In this document: one piece after another, positions 25,797 to 34,872 of the stretch
Position numbering within the stretch: the first letter of the stretch is position 1
Layout of the letters: each line of letters begins with the position of its first letter
NCBI RefSeq assembly: GCF_001984105.1
Contig: NZ_MTQM01000007.1
Location: 248,001-312,000, forward strand
DNA length: 64,000 nt
Direction of reading: 5' to 3'
Source: Microbacterium sp. CSI-V
Lineage (GTDB): Bacteria > Actinomycetota > Actinomycetes > Actinomycetales > Microbacteriaceae
Made by a program: the position numbers and the translations under genes
The notes under the pieces: generated by a model
Told to the model about the DNA's origin: nothing
Database searches by the model: none
Seen by the model: only the letters and a program-made list of their open reading frames with translations

Positions 25797-27098
25797 TCAG
25801 GATGCCGGGGCGGCGAGCCCGAGCACGGGAGCCAGTGCCGGGATCGCGTAGGCCAGGCTGCCGTCGAGGGCCTCGCCGGTGTGCCCGGCTCCGTCGACGA
25901 TGTGGGTGAGGACCGTGAATCCCGCCGCTTCCGCCGCCTGGGAGTTCGCGAGCTGGCCGGGACCGTAGGTGGTGTCGAGGCTGCCCCACGTGAAGACGGC
26001 GGTGTGCCCGGCATAGGTGCCCGGCACCGCAGCCGCCATGATGACCGACGGCTTGTTCGCCTGGAAGGCGCCGGCGTCGCCGCCGTACACGTCCGCCACG
26101 GTCTGGTCCACGTGTTCCGAACCGGGGAACTCGTTGCCCATGACGTCGAGCAACTGCCCCCACGTCTCGGGATACTTCGTGCCGTAGACGGCCGCGCAGG
26201 AGCCGCCGTTGGAGAAGCCGCCGATGATCCAGTACTTGTGGTCCTTGACGATGTTGAGGTTCTGCTCCGCCCATTGCGGAACCAGCTGGTTGATGTACGT
26301 CGCGACGGCACCGTACTTGCTGGAGTCGACGCACGCGGGGTCGCGGTCCGGGGCGGTGAGCTGATCGACGACGATCGCGATGGGAGCGAGACCCTTGTTC
26401 GTCGCCGCGAACGCGTCGAGCGCCTTCGCGAGCGAGGTCGGGTCGGGCGACCCGGGCTGCCCCATCATGAACACCAGGAGCGGCAATGCCGGCGGATTCG
26501 CGACCTGGGCCGCGGGGGGAAGGTAGAGCGAGGCGTCTCGCGCCGCATACTGCCCCGTCGGGATCCTGGTGCTGCCGGTGAGGGCGCTGACCGTCCCCTT
26601 CGCGGGCATGTCGGCCGGGGGTTCCCAGGTCTGGTAGAGCGTCGCGGGGTCACCCGCCGCGGCGTCCGGTTGCGGGAGGGATGCCGGGTCGAGAGCCTGC
26701 ACGCCGAGGATGGCGGCGAGGTTGTGCGTCACCCCGTAGGACGCGTTCACGCCCAGCGCCGCGGCCAGCAGGGCCGCGAGGACGGTGACGACACCGCCGA
26801 TCCGGCGCGCCCACGGCCGGCGGCAGATCCCGACGACGCCCACCGCGGCCGCGGCGACACCGCCGGCGGCCCAGAAGTCGGCCCCGGCGGGCAACGGTCC
26901 CTGGAAGACGTCGAAGTGCTCCAGCACGCGGGCCAGGACGTACATCACGACCCCGGCGCCCAGACCGACGAGGATCGTCCGGAGGATCCGTCTGGGCGGC
27001 CAGAGGACGACGACGAGGATGCCGAGCGCGGCCACGACGACGCAGATGACGAGCAGCGGCGAGTCGATGAGTTCGAACGACAGGAAGAAACGGTTCAT
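25797..27098 (-). CDS. Membrane-anchored alpha/beta hydrolase, possible aminoacyl-lipid hydrolase
   Basis: Protein of 433 residues with four predicted membrane helices (about 10-30, 40-60, 78-95 and 100-120) followed by an esterase-D-like alpha/beta hydrolase domain. The nucleophile elbow is GGFSNGG and the catalytic His is in GAGHTGEALDG. The active site should face outside. ATG 27098 overlaps the upstream synthase stop by 4 bp, so the two are coupled. Hydrolases paired with aminoacyl-phosphatidylglycerol synthases (AhyD in Enterococcus, PA0919 in Pseudomonas, a corynebacterial counterpart) deacylate aminoacyl lipids. That role fits here but is inferred from context and fold. Confidence 0.8.
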   Translation of the reverse strand: MNRFFLSFELIDSPLLVICVVVAALGILVVVLWPPRRILRTILVGLGAGVVMYVLARVLEHFDVFQGPLPAGADFWAAGGVAAAAVGVVGICRRPWARRIGGVVTVLAALLAAALGVNASYGVTHNLAAILGVQALDPASLPQPDAAAGDPATLYQTWEPPADMPAKGTVSALTGSTRIPTGQYAARDASLYLPPAAQVANPPALPLLVFMMGQPGSPDPTSLAKALDAFAATNKGLAPIAIVVDQLTAPDRDPACVDSSKYGAVATYINQLVPQWAEQNLNIVKDHKYWIIGGFSNGGSCAAVYGTKYPETWGQLLDVMGNEFPGSEHVDQTVADVYGGDAGAFQANKPSVIMAAAVPGTYAGHTAVFTWGSLDTTYGPGQLANSQAAEAAGFTVLTHIVDGAGHTGEALDGSLAYAIPALAPVLGLAAPAS

Positions 27099-29617
27099 CG
27101 GCGACCTCCCCAGGCCGAGCGGGCGAGGGCGACGATCTCCCGACGTGACGCATCGGGCAGGTAGGCCCGTCCGACCGCCGCCCCGATCGCCGGGAGATGC
27201 AGCGGATCGCGGTACGCGAGCGTCAGCTCCCGGTACCGGGGGCGGAACTTGCCCTTGAACCGGAAGAGCGAGGCGAAGCCGTAGGCGGGTTCCAGCACCT
27301 CCGCGAGCCAGCGCAGCAACGCCCGCAGCGCCGACGGGTCACCGTCGGCGGCGGCGTCCGGAGCCTCGGCGAGCGGTGCGCCGGACAGGCTGAGAACGGA
27401 CGCGCCCTCCTCCTGCAACTGCAGGGCTGCTTTGGCGATGAGGAACTCCATCATCCCGTTCGGGCCGTCGGTCCGCCGCCGCATGAAGTCGAGCGTCCAG
27501 CCGGTGACCGCGCCGTCGGTCCAGCTCGGCATCCAGCTCGTGACGGCCTCGATGCGACCGTCCGGGCCGACCGCGAGCAGCAGACGGACATCCCGGTCGC
27601 GCAGTTCGTCGAGTGACCCCAGGGTGAAACCCATCTCGGGGAGGGCGCGGTCGGCGACCCACTCCTCGTCGATCGCGACGACCTGCGAGGCCTGCAGGAC
27701 GGTGAGCTCGCGCCATCGGGTCCACACCGCGGTGTAGCCCTCGCGCTCCGCCCGCGTGAGCGGCTGCCGGACCTTCTGCCAGGCTTTGCCGGCGAACGAG
27801 AGGTCGGCCAGATCCATCACGGTCTCCACCCCGACGGGCACACGGCGCCACCCGAGGGCCTCGAGGTCGGCGGCGGTGTCCTCGTGCACGCTGTAGAACG
27901 CCGGTATCCAGCCGTGTTCGACGCAGAAGTCGGAGAACGCCCGCAGCGCCTCCGGTCGTCTCCCCTCGGGCGCGAGCGGGTCCGCCACCGCCAGCGCCAC
28001 GTCGCCCACCAGCCGGTACGCCACCGCGCAGTCCCGGTCGTCGGAGTACCAGTGCCGGTTGCCGGCCCACGTGCCGAGGAATCCGAGGGTGTCGCTCCCC
28101 CGCCGCAGAAGCTCGCGGTAGACGCGCGCGTCACCGGCGTCGGGGCGCTGCACGCGGCGGAACAGCCAGAGGATCGCGGCGATCACGACGGCCCAGAAGA
28201 GAACGCCCACCCATTGGTAGGCGAAGAGCGCCGGCCCGTGGTGCGGGAAGTTCGCCGCCCCCGCGGGGTTGGTGTAAGCCGGTGGCAGGAACCGCCGGAG
28301 AGTGAGGAGAACGAGATCGCCCACCGAGGGGTCGCGTTCGAAGGATCGGCGGCCCAACGCCTCGACGGCGAAGAACGTGGTCGCGCACGCGACGAAGGCC
28401 ACACCGATGACGACGGCCACGGTGCGGGCCGCGCGTCGTGTCGCCCGCACCGGGAAACGCCCCCGTGCGGCCACGAGGACCGCGGCGAGCACAAGCGGGA
28501 TGACCACCGTCGCCACCGCCCACAGCACGTACTCGGCGCCGCTGCCGTCGACCCAGGGGTCGATGAGCAGGCGGCCGTCGAGCAACGAGATCACCGGGAT
28601 GACGGCGGAGGCCACGAGGGTGAACACCGCGAGGAAGAGGGCGGAACGACGCCCGAGCCGCAGCCCCCACGCGGCCACGAGCATGAGCACGAGGGGGGTC
28701 ACGGCCAGGAGGGCCGGACCCAGCCCGCGGGTCATGAGGAGCGCCAGCTGCTCGTCGCACACGGACGAGGACACCCGGGCGCATCGCGCCAGCAGCTCGT
28801 CGTCGTACTGCGTGTACGCGTCGACCACGAGCGACAGAGGACCGCGTCCCCCGCCGCTGATGAGCGCGACGAGCGGCCCGCTGCCGACGACGGCGACGAC
28901 CAGCGCGAGCAGGGTTCGCGTCTCGCGCGTGGAGCTGCGATGCCAGGCGCGGCGCTCGCGGCCTCGGGCCAGTACCTCGCCGACGCCGAGACCGATCACG
29001 GCAGCGCTCAGGCGGTACCACGAGTCGGCGTCGCCGGCGTACAGCGCGAACAGCGCGAGGGCGGCGAAGCCCACGAGTCGCACGCGCCGGCGCCACAGCG
29101 TCGGCGCGAAGGCCGTCGCCGCCATCACGACGCCGGCGATCGGGGTCGTCGGGTCGAGGACGGGCACCTCGGCGGCCACGACCGGGCGGAGGTCGGTCAC
29201 GGCCCAGGCGGCCGCGTGGAATCCGATGCCCGTCAGCAGACCCGCGAGACCCAGCGCGCCGAGGAGCACCGCCGTCCGACGCGAACCGAGCAACCGCTCC
29301 GCATACGCCAGCACCGAGACGGCCAGAGCCGCCGAGACGACCGCGTCGACCGTGGAGTCGGGGATCACGAGGGCCGTCACCAGCGTCCACCATCGCCCCG
29401 CGGCGAAGGTCGCGAGGGGTCCGGTGCCCCAGATCGAGGCGTCCTCTCCCCAGAGGGTGCCGGTGAGAGCGGCGGTCGAGAGGATCACGACCACCAGCGC
29501 GACCGACACCGGGTGCGTCGCGACGAAGCGACGAGCGGCCCGCGACAGCGCGGCGAGCCTTTCGCGGGCACGCCACGCGCGCCGCGGGGCGGCGGGGGCG
29601 GGTGCGGCGTCGGACAT
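27095..29617 (-). CDS. MprF-like aminoacyl-lipid synthase (DUF2156) with N-terminal membrane domain
   Basis: Protein of 840 residues: a cytoplasmic basic N-terminus, two blocks of membrane helices (about 30-210 and 240-510, the first rhomboid-like) and a C-terminal DUF2156 domain (about 530-830) of the phosphatidylglycerol lysyltransferase type. Such proteins transfer amino acids from aminoacyl-tRNA to phosphatidylglycerol or diacylglycerol, altering surface charge and antimicrobial-peptide sensitivity. The chosen start is ATG 29617, since TAGCAT lies 7 bases upstream; an in-frame GTG 29653 abuts the upstream stop. It is coupled to the downstream hydrolase. Amino acid and lipid specificity are unknown. 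Confidence 0.85.
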   Translation of the reverse strand: MSDAAPAPAAPRRAWRARERLAALSRAARRFVATHPVSVALVVVILSTAALTGTLWGEDASIWGTGPLATFAAGRWWTLVTALVIPDSTVDAVVSAALAVSVLAYAERLLGSRRTAVLLGALGLAGLLTGIGFHAAAWAVTDLRPVVAAEVPVLDPTTPIAGVVMAATAFAPTLWRRRVRLVGFAALALFALYAGDADSWYRLSAAVIGLGVGEVLARGRERRAWHRSSTRETRTLLALVVAVVGSGPLVALISGGGRGPLSLVVDAYTQYDDELLARCARVSSSVCDEQLALLMTRGLGPALLAVTPLVLMLVAAWGLRLGRRSALFLAVFTLVASAVIPVISLLDGRLLIDPWVDGSGAEYVLWAVATVVIPLVLAAVLVAARGRFPVRATRRAARTVAVVIGVAFVACATTFFAVEALGRRSFERDPSVGDLVLLTLRRFLPPAYTNPAGAANFPHHGPALFAYQWVGVLFWAVVIAAILWLFRRVQRPDAGDARVYRELLRRGSDTLGFLGTWAGNRHWYSDDRDCAVAYRLVGDVALAVADPLAPEGRRPEALRAFSDFCVEHGWIPAFYSVHEDTAADLEALGWRRVPVGVETVMDLADLSFAGKAWQKVRQPLTRAEREGYTAVWTRWRELTVLQASQVVAIDEEWVADRALPEMGFTLGSLDELRDRDVRLLLAVGPDGRIEAVTSWMPSWTDGAVTGWTLDFMRRRTDGPNGMMEFLIAKAALQLQEEGASVLSLSGAPLAEAPDAAADGDPSALRALLRWLAEVLEPAYGFASLFRFKGKFRPRYRELTLAYRDPLHLPAIGAAVGRAYLPDASRREIVALARSAWGGRR

Positions 29618-29624
29618 CGGCGGG

Positions 29625-29630
29625 ATGCTA
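29625..29630 (-). promoter_or_regulatory. -10 box TAGCAT upstream of MprF-like gene
   Basis: On the minus strand TAGCAT lies 7 bases before ATG 29617. It supports that start and a transcript separate from the eis-like gene. Confidence 0.4.
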
Positions 29631-29653
29631 CTCGGCGACTCTGTGGACGGCAC

Positions 29654-30952
29654 TCAGTACCAGATGTCCAGGAGCGGCGCCGCGGCCGGTGCGAACGCGC
29701 CGTCCACCGCGCCGAGGTGCGCGGCGTCCCCGTGCACGAGTCCCGCCGTGGCGAGCTCGGTCGCACGCACGCCCCCGAGGAGGAGAGACGCGAGGGAGCC
29801 CACCGGCATCCGCACGTCCGGTTCGGCGTCGCTGCGCTCGACGGTGGCCTCCCCCGAGCCGTCGACGCGGACGCGCCACGCGCCGTCGGCGAACCCGAGC
29901 GGGTCGCTCACACCGAGGACCAGGTCGAGCGGGCCGGAATAGCGACGGGATGCCAGTGCGCCCGGCACATCGAGGACCCGCAGCCAGTGGTGGTCGGTGA
30001 GCGTCGCGGTGACCGCGCGACGGTCGGAGACCATCCACTGCACCGGCGGCACCGCCGGCTGGAGCTCGGCGGTCACGCGGCCGACCAGGTCGTGTTCGAG
30101 GGCGAACCGCCAGAGCGCGGCGAGCGCTTCATCGCCGTCGGCGAAGAGCGCCCGGATCTGGAGCTCGTGCTCCGTGTACTCCTCGCGCTCGGCGATCGTG
30201 TAGACCAGGATGCCGCGCTCCACCCCCTCGGGATCGCGGTACGCCACGGCACGGACCTTCTTGGCATCCGGCGCCTCCGGGGTGAGGCCCGCGATGCCGC
30301 GCCAGCGCCCTTCCCAACCGGGGACGGCACCGGGGCGGCGCACCCGCATCCGCTCGTGCACGGCGATGAGGCGCTCCGGCAGGCTCTCGCGCGGGACGAA
30401 GTCGAGACGGCCGGGGGCGACCGGACCCGTCCACCGCGCGCGACGCGTGTCCACGACCACGTGGGACGCCCAGGCGGCCGGGGAGAAGCCCCAGCGCCCG
30501 TAGATCGTGGCCTCGGTCACCGTGAGTCCCGCGAGCGCGTAGCCGGCGGCTGCCGCGGTCCGCAGCTCGCCCGTGAGCATCGCCGTCGCGATCCCACGGC
30601 GACGATGGGTGGGGGCGACCGTGACGGCGCTGATCGACCAGATCGGGAGGGTGCGCTCCGGCGACACCGTCAGCTCGCTGATCCAGGAGTCCACGGTCGC
30701 GACCGGGGCGTCCGGCTGCTCGCCGGCGCGGTCGAACACACCCGTCAGTCGTCGGGTCCGAAGCGCCGAACGCGAACTCTCGATCTGCTCGGGCGTCGGC
30801 TCCTCACCGAGGAACCCGCGCGCGACGGACGTCAGGAACGGAGGGAAACCGTCACCGTCCGGGTCGACGAGGACGTACTCGAGTCCGGTCCGGGCCAGCG
30901 CCGCCGAGGATTCGGCATCCAGAGGAAGTGTCGAGGTCTGCGATGGGGCCAT
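29654..30952 (-). CDS. Eis-like GNAT N-acetyltransferase
   Basis: Protein of 432 residues with the layout of mycobacterial Eis: N-terminal GNAT domain (acetyl-CoA loop VAPTHRRRGIATAM near 112-125), a second GNAT-like region and a C-terminal sterol-carrier-like domain ending in DIWY. In Eis the C-terminal carboxylate takes part in catalysis; here the terminal residue is Tyr instead of Phe. Eis enzymes acetylate several amines of aminoglycosides and also protein lysines. The start is ATG 30952, with TAGGCT 6 bases upstream. It lies directly before the aminoacyl-lipid synthase gene. The substrate here is unknown. Confidence 0.88.
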   Translation of the reverse strand: MAPSQTSTLPLDAESSAALARTGLEYVLVDPDGDGFPPFLTSVARGFLGEEPTPEQIESSRSALRTRRLTGVFDRAGEQPDAPVATVDSWISELTVSPERTLPIWSISAVTVAPTHRRRGIATAMLTGELRTAAAAGYALAGLTVTEATIYGRWGFSPAAWASHVVVDTRRARWTGPVAPGRLDFVPRESLPERLIAVHERMRVRRPGAVPGWEGRWRGIAGLTPEAPDAKKVRAVAYRDPEGVERGILVYTIAEREEYTEHELQIRALFADGDEALAALWRFALEHDLVGRVTAELQPAVPPVQWMVSDRRAVTATLTDHHWLRVLDVPGALASRRYSGPLDLVLGVSDPLGFADGAWRVRVDGSGEATVERSDAEPDVRMPVGSLASLLLGGVRATELATAGLVHGDAAHLGAVDGAFAPAAAPLLDIWY

Positions 30953-30958
30953 GCCCCC

Positions 30959-30964
30959 AGCCTA
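30959..30964 (-). promoter_or_regulatory. -10 box TAGGCT, leaderless start of eis-like gene
   Basis: On the minus strand TAGGCT is 6 bases before ATG 30952. Confidence 0.45.
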
Positions 30965-31000
30965 CGGACGGCGGGGCCTCCGGCGCCGGATGACGCGGGA

Positions 31001-31243
31001 TCAGTGGGTGGCTTGCACCGAACGGAGGCGAGCCAGCACCTGATCGCGCAGCTCGTCGGGCGCCGTCTCCTTGCACGCCCGGGCCACGACCTCGGTCAGC
31101 GTGCGTGCCACGAGCGCCTCGTCCTGGCACCCGGGGCAGTTCTCGAGGTGCTCACGGATGTCGTTGTGCTCGGTCTTGCACACCTCGTTGCGGAGGTACT
31201 CCTCGAGGTCGCGTCGTGCCTGCTCGCAGCCGCAGTCGCTCAT
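31001..31243 (-). CDS. rsrA: Zinc-binding anti-sigma factor (RsrA type)
   Basis: Anti-sigma factor of 80 residues that would hold SigR inactive until oxidation of its zinc-linked thiols. The ZAS motif is His32-x3-Cys36-x2-Cys39 (HLENCPGC), with extra cysteines at 4, 6 and 22 that could serve as ligand or disulfide partners. ATG 31243 overlaps the sigR stop by 4 bp, ensuring coupled synthesis. This is the mycothiol-system anti-sigma factor arrangement of actinobacteria. The nearby Bcp peroxidase is functionally related to oxidative stress. Confidence 0.92.
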   Translation of the reverse strand: MSDCGCEQARRDLEEYLRNEVCKTEHNDIREHLENCPGCQDEALVARTLTEVVARACKETAPDELRDQVLARLRSVQATH

Positions 31244-31902
31244 TTCTTCACTCCCGTCGCGGCCTGGATGCCGCGCTCCTTCGCGTAGTCCGACAGCAGG
31301 TCGCGCAGCAGCCGCCTGCCGCGGTGCAGACGGCTCATGACCGTGCCGATCGGTGTCTTCATGATGTCGGCGATCTCCTGGTAGGCGAAGCCCTCGACGT
31401 CGGCGAGGTACACCGCCATCCGGAAATCTTCGGGGATCGACTGCAGCGCGTCCTTGACGACGGACGCGGGCATGTGGTCGATCGCTTCGGCCTCGGCCGA
31501 GCGGGCGCTCGTGGCCGTGGTGGACTCGGCTCCGCCGAGCTGCCAGTCCTCGAGGTCGTCGATGGCGCTCTGGTACGGCTCGCGCTGCTTCTTGCGATAC
31601 GTGTTGATGTACGTGTTCGTCAGGATGCGGTACAGCCACGCCTTGAGGTTGGTGCCCTGCGTGAACGACGACCAGGATCCGAAGGCCTTGACGAAGGTCT
31701 CCTGCACGAGGTCGGCCGCGTCGGCCGGGTTGCGCGTCATACGCATCGCCGCCGCATAGAGCTGGTCCATGAAGGGCAGCGCCTGCTGTTCGAACTGCGC
31801 GCGAGGCTCCGTCGCATCTGCCGTGTCATCCATCGACGGCAAGTCTACGTCGAGGGTATGTTCGGGCCATCGCAGCGCCGGGCGCTCGAGAAGTGCGGTC
31901 AC
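31240..31902 (-). CDS. sigR: ECF RNA polymerase sigma factor SigR/SigH
   Basis: Thiol-oxidative-stress sigma factor of 220 residues. Region 2 spans [31 protein letters not shown] sequence (about 47-75; RNAP-binding DLVQE), region 2.4 [16 protein letters not shown], and region 4 [23 protein letters not shown] near the C-terminus. I choose GTG 31902 rather than the internal ATG 31833. A strong SD (AAAGGGGA, 31909-31916) sits 6 bases upstream, and a SigR-type promoter at 31929-31955 predicts a transcript starting near 31920. The ATG start would give 197 residues and has no SD. It is coupled to rsrA and divergent from aroA. Confidence 0.93.
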   Translation of the reverse strand: MTALLERPALRWPEHTLDVDLPSMDDTADATEPRAQFEQQALPFMDQLYAAAMRMTRNPADAADLVQETFVKAFGSWSSFTQGTNLKAWLYRILTNTYINTYRKKQREPYQSAIDDLEDWQLGGAESTTATSARSAEAEAIDHMPASVVKDALQSIPEDFRMAVYLADVEGFAYQEIADIMKTPIGTVMSRLHRGRRLLRDLLSDYAKERGIQAATGVKK

Positions 31903-31908
31903 GTGTCG

Positions 31909-31916
31909 TCCCCTTT
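31909..31916 (-). promoter_or_regulatory. Ribosome-binding site deciding the sigR start
   Basis: AAAGGGGA on the minus strand, 6 bases before GTG 31902. It argues for the long form of SigR. Confidence 0.65.
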
Positions 31917-31919
31917 CAG

Positions 31920-31925
31920 TAGGGT
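31920..31925 (+). promoter_or_regulatory. -10 box TAGGGT for aroA
   Basis: TAGGGT lies 8 bases before ATG 31934, giving a leaderless or near-leaderless transcript. It faces the SigR promoter on the other strand. Confidence 0.4.
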
Positions 31926-31928
31926 AGA

Positions 31929-31955
31929 AACCGATGAGCGACCACGGGTATTCCC
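31929..31955 (-). promoter_or_regulatory. SigR-type autoregulatory promoter of sigR-rsrA
   Basis: The minus strand reads GGGAAT (31955-31950), an 18-base spacer, then GTT (31931-31929). This matches the published SigR/SigH consensus GGAAT-N18-GTT exactly. The predicted start near 31920 leaves a leader of about 18 bases containing the sigR SD. The -35 element lies inside the aroA coding region. Confidence 0.8.
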
Positions 31956-33277
31956 CCCTTTCCCCGACCGCCGCGCCGCGCGGCGAATGGGGTGCGCCCG
32001 TGGCGCGCACCGCGGTGGATGCCACGGTCACGGTGCCCGGGTCGAAGTCCCTCACCAACCGCGAACTGGTGCTCGCGGCCCTTGCCGACGGCCCGGGCGT
32101 GCTGCACGCCCCCCTGCACTCCGACGACTCCGCCCGCATGATCGACGCCCTGCGGACGCTCGGCGTCGGGATCGAGGAGGTCGACGAGGGGTCCTCGTTC
32201 GGCCCCGACCTGCGGGTCACCCCGCCGTCCTCGTTCACGGGCGCCGCGACGGTCGACTGCGGCCAGGCCGGCACCGTCATGCGGTTCGTGACGCCGGTGG
32301 CCGGACTCGCGCGCGGCGACGTCTTCGTCACAGCCCACGAGAGCGCGCTGCACCGCCCCATGGGCGCCATGGTCTCCGCCCTCCGCGAGGTGGGCGTCGA
32401 CATCGACGACGGCGGCAGCTGGACCCTCCCCTTCACCGTCCGCGGACACGGGCACGTCCGCGGCGGAGAAGTCGAGATCGACGCCAGCCAGTCGAGCCAG
32501 TTCGTGTCGGGGCTGCTCCTGGCCGCTCCCCGTTTCGACGTCGGACTCCACCTGCGCCACGTCGGATCGCGGCTGCCGAGCATCCCTCACATCGACATGA
32601 CGGTGGAGTCCCTCGCGCACCGCGGCGTCCACGTCGAACGCCCCGCGGTCGGCGAATGGATCGTGCCGGCCGGACCGATCCGCGCGAAGGACGTCGCGAT
32701 CGAGCCCGACCTCTCCAACGCGGCGCCGTTCCTGGCCGCGGCCATGGTCACCGGGGGCTCCGTGTCCGTGACGGGGTGGCCCGCCCACAGCACCCAGCCG
32801 GGCGCGCTGCTCCCCGAGATCCTGAGCGAGATGGGCGCACGCGTCAGCCGCCGCGGTGGCACGCTCACCGTGACGGCGGGCGACACCATCCTGGGCGCCG
32901 AACTCGACCTCTCGGCCGCCGGAGAACTGGCCCCGACGATCTTCGGCCTCGCGGCCTTCGCCGACGGCCCGACGACGCTCCACGGCATCGGGCACATCCG
33001 CGGGCACGAGACCGATCGGATCGCAGCCCTCGTCGGCAACCTGCGCGGGATCGGCGGCGAGGCGCACGAGCTCGAGGACGGCATCCGCATCGTGCCCGTC
33101 CCGCTCCACGGCGGCGGGTGGAAGGCGCACCATGACCACCGCATGGCCACCACCGGCGCCCTGATCGGTCTGCGCGTCCCCGGCGTCGTCATCGACGACA
33201 TCGGCACGACCGCGAAGACCCTGCCGCAGTTCGCAGCACTCTGGCAGACGATGCTGGGCACGGATGCCACGGACTGA
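31934..33277 (+). CDS. aroA: 3-phosphoshikimate 1-carboxyvinyltransferase (EPSP synthase)
   Basis: Shikimate-pathway enzyme of 447 residues joining shikimate-3-phosphate and phosphoenolpyruvate. Family signatures are [19 protein letters not shown] (residues about 33-51; Lys and Ser contact S3P/PEP), [17 protein letters not shown], the catalytic Asp/Glu region, and the C-terminal [16 protein letters not shown] with its His-Arg. It begins with ATG 31934. It is first in a rightward run aroA-rsgA-bcp, with only 3 bp to rsgA. Confidence 0.97.
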   Translation: MSDHGYSPLSPTAAPRGEWGAPVARTAVDATVTVPGSKSLTNRELVLAALADGPGVLHAPLHSDDSARMIDALRTLGVGIEEVDEGSSFGPDLRVTPPSSFTGAATVDCGQAGTVMRFVTPVAGLARGDVFVTAHESALHRPMGAMVSALREVGVDIDDGGSWTLPFTVRGHGHVRGGEVEIDASQSSQFVSGLLLAAPRFDVGLHLRHVGSRLPSIPHIDMTVESLAHRGVHVERPAVGEWIVPAGPIRAKDVAIEPDLSNAAPFLAAAMVTGGSVSVTGWPAHSTQPGALLPEILSEMGARVSRRGGTLTVTAGDTILGAELDLSAAGELAPTIFGLAAFADGPTTLHGIGHIRGHETDRIAALVGNLRGIGGEAHELEDGIRIVPVPLHGGGWKAHHDHRMATTGALIGLRVPGVVIDDIGTTAKTLPQFAALWQTMLGTDATD

Positions 33278-33280
33278 CGC

Positions 33281-34345
33281 GTGAGCTGGCTCGACGACGC
33301 AGCCGATGACGACGACGACCTCGAATTCGACGAGTCGTCGGTCCGGGTCCGCCCGAACCCCAAGGCGAACCGGCCGCGGACCAAGCGCCGCCCCGCGCAC
33401 GCCGACGCGCAGATCGCCCGGGTGCTGGGCGTGGACCGCGGACGCTACACGGTGCTCGTCGACGAGGACGGTCCCGACGAACGCCGCGTCCTCGCCACCC
33501 GCGCGCGCGAACTGCGCAAGCAGCCCATCGTCAACGGCGACCGCGCCCGGGTCGTCGGCGACCTCTCCGGCGACGACGGGACGCTCGCGCGCATCATCGG
33601 GATCGAGGAGCGCACGTCGCTGCTGCGCCGCAGCGCCGACGACACCGACCAGGTCGAGCGCGTCATCGTGGCCAACGCCGACCAGATGCTCATCGTCGTC
33701 GCCGCCGCCGACCCCGAGCCCCGCGAGCGCCTCGTCGACCGTTACCTCGTCGCGGCGCTGGATGCCGGCATCCGCCCGATGCTCGTCGTGACCAAGACCG
33801 ACCTCGCCGACCCGAGCGAGTTCCTCTCGCACTTCGCCGGCGTCGACCTCCGGGTCTTCACGAGCGGCCACGAGGCGATGCCGCTCGACCGGATCGGCGA
33901 GGCGCTCGCCGGCCATTCGACCGTGTTCGTCGGCCACTCCGGCGTCGGCAAATCGACGCTCGTGAACGCCCTCACCGGCTCGGAGCGCGCCATCGGACAC
34001 GTCAACGAGGTGACGGGGCGCGGGCGCCACACGTCGTCCTCGGCGGTGTCGCTGCGGTATCGGGGTCCCGCCGGATCCGGCTGGGTCATCGACACCCCCG
34101 GCGTCCGTTCGTTCGGGCTCGGGCACGTCGACCCCGCGAACGTGCTGGCGGCCTTCACCGACCTCGCCGAGATCGCCGAGGAATGCCCGCGCGGGTGCAC
34201 GCACCTTCCCGACGCCCCCGACTGCGCGATCGTCGAGGCCGTGGCATCCGGTCGCCTGGGTCCGGGCGGTGCGGCCCGGCTGGACTCGCTGCAGCGGCTC
34301 CTCACGACGTTCCAGTCGATCGAGCGTTCTAGGCTGGAGGGGTGA
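33281..34345 (+). CDS. rsgA: Ribosome small-subunit-dependent GTPase A
   Basis: Circularly permuted GTPase of 354 residues that helps 30S subunit maturation. Order: acidic N-terminus, OB-fold (about 45-120), GTPase domain with G4 TKTD before G1 GHSGVGKST (about 220-228) and G3 DTPG, and a C-terminal zinc knuckle (ECPRGCTHLPDAPDC: Cys, Cys, His, Cys). The start is GTG 33281, 3 bp after aroA. Its end overlaps bcp by 4 bp (GTGA), and its last codons contain a possible promoter for bcp. Confidence 0.95.
   Translation: MSWLDDAADDDDDLEFDESSVRVRPNPKANRPRTKRRPAHADAQIARVLGVDRGRYTVLVDEDGPDERRVLATRARELRKQPIVNGDRARVVGDLSGDDGTLARIIGIEERTSLLRRSADDTDQVERVIVANADQMLIVVAAADPEPRERLVDRYLVAALDAGIRPMLVVTKTDLADPSEFLSHFAGVDLRVFTSGHEAMPLDRIGEALAGHSTVFVGHSGVGKSTLVNALTGSERAIGHVNEVTGRGRHTSSSAVSLRYRGPAGSGWVIDTPGVRSFGLGHVDPANVLAAFTDLAEIAEECPRGCTHLPDAPDCAIVEAVASGRLGPGGAARLDSLQRLLTTFQSIERSRLEG
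34330..34335 (+). promoter_or_regulatory. -10 box TAGGCT inside rsgA, upstream of bcp
   Basis: TAGGCT is 6 bases before GTG 34342 and lies inside the final codons of rsgA. It suggests a leaderless internal promoter for the peroxidase. Confidence 0.4.
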
Positions 34346-34815
34346 CGACCCTCGAAGCCGGCCAGGCCGCTCCCGATTTCACCCTGCTCGACCAGGACGA
34401 GCACCCCGTCTCGCTCAGCGACTTCCGCGGTCGCCGGGTGATCGTGTACTTCTATCCCGCGGCGCAGACGCCCGGGTGCACGACGCAGGCGTGCGACTTC
34501 CGCGACAGCCTCGCCTCGCTCCAGGGTGCGGGGTACACCGTCCTCGGCGTCTCGCGCGACACCCCCGAGAAGCTTCGGGCGTTCCGCGACAGCGACGGGC
34601 TGACGTTCCCGCTGCTGAGCGACCCCGACCACGCCGTGCACGAGGCGTACGGCGCGTGGGGCGAGAAGCAGAACTACGGCAAGACGATCACCGGCGTCCT
34701 GCGCTCGACCTTCGTGATCGACGAAGACGGCCGCGTCGTCGAGGCGCAGTACAACGTCAAGGCGACCGGTCACGTCGCGCGCCTGCGCAAGACGCTCGGT
34801 CTCGCGACCGCCTGA
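34342..34815 (+). CDS. bcp: Thioredoxin-dependent thiol peroxidase (Bcp/PrxQ)
   Basis: Peroxiredoxin of 157 residues that reduces hydroperoxides using thioredoxin. The peroxidatic site is TPGCTTQAC with Cys46 and resolving Cys51, the atypical 2-Cys PrxQ arrangement. The FYPAAQTPGC loop has Ala-Gln where Lys-Asp is more usual, but the key Thr and Cys are kept. GTG 34342 overlaps the rsgA stop, so it is coupled, with a possible extra promoter. It is on the same side of the locus as sigR-rsrA, which fits an oxidative-stress neighbourhood. Confidence 0.94.
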   Translation: MTTLEAGQAAPDFTLLDQDEHPVSLSDFRGRRVIVYFYPAAQTPGCTTQACDFRDSLASLQGAGYTVLGVSRDTPEKLRAFRDSDGLTFPLLSDPDHAVHEAYGAWGEKQNYGKTITGVLRSTFVIDEDGRVVEAQYNVKATGHVARLRKTLGLATA

Positions 34816-34819
34816 TCCG

Positions 34820-34872
34820 GTCCGCGCGCCCGCGACGGCGCTCAGTCGTCGTCGCGGCGGCGCGGCGCGGAC
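34820..34872. terminator. GC-rich hairpin between bcp and membrane-protein gene
   Basis: Outer arms GTCCGCGC (34820-34827) and GCGCGGAC (34865-34872) enclose CGCGACG/CGTCGCG. It spans the short convergent gap and the 3' end of the minus-strand gene. Confidence 0.4.

Noticed and set aside
31240..31833. Shorter SigR starting at ATG 31833
   Set aside because: No SD or promoter fits this start, while the SigR promoter and strong SD fit GTG 31902.
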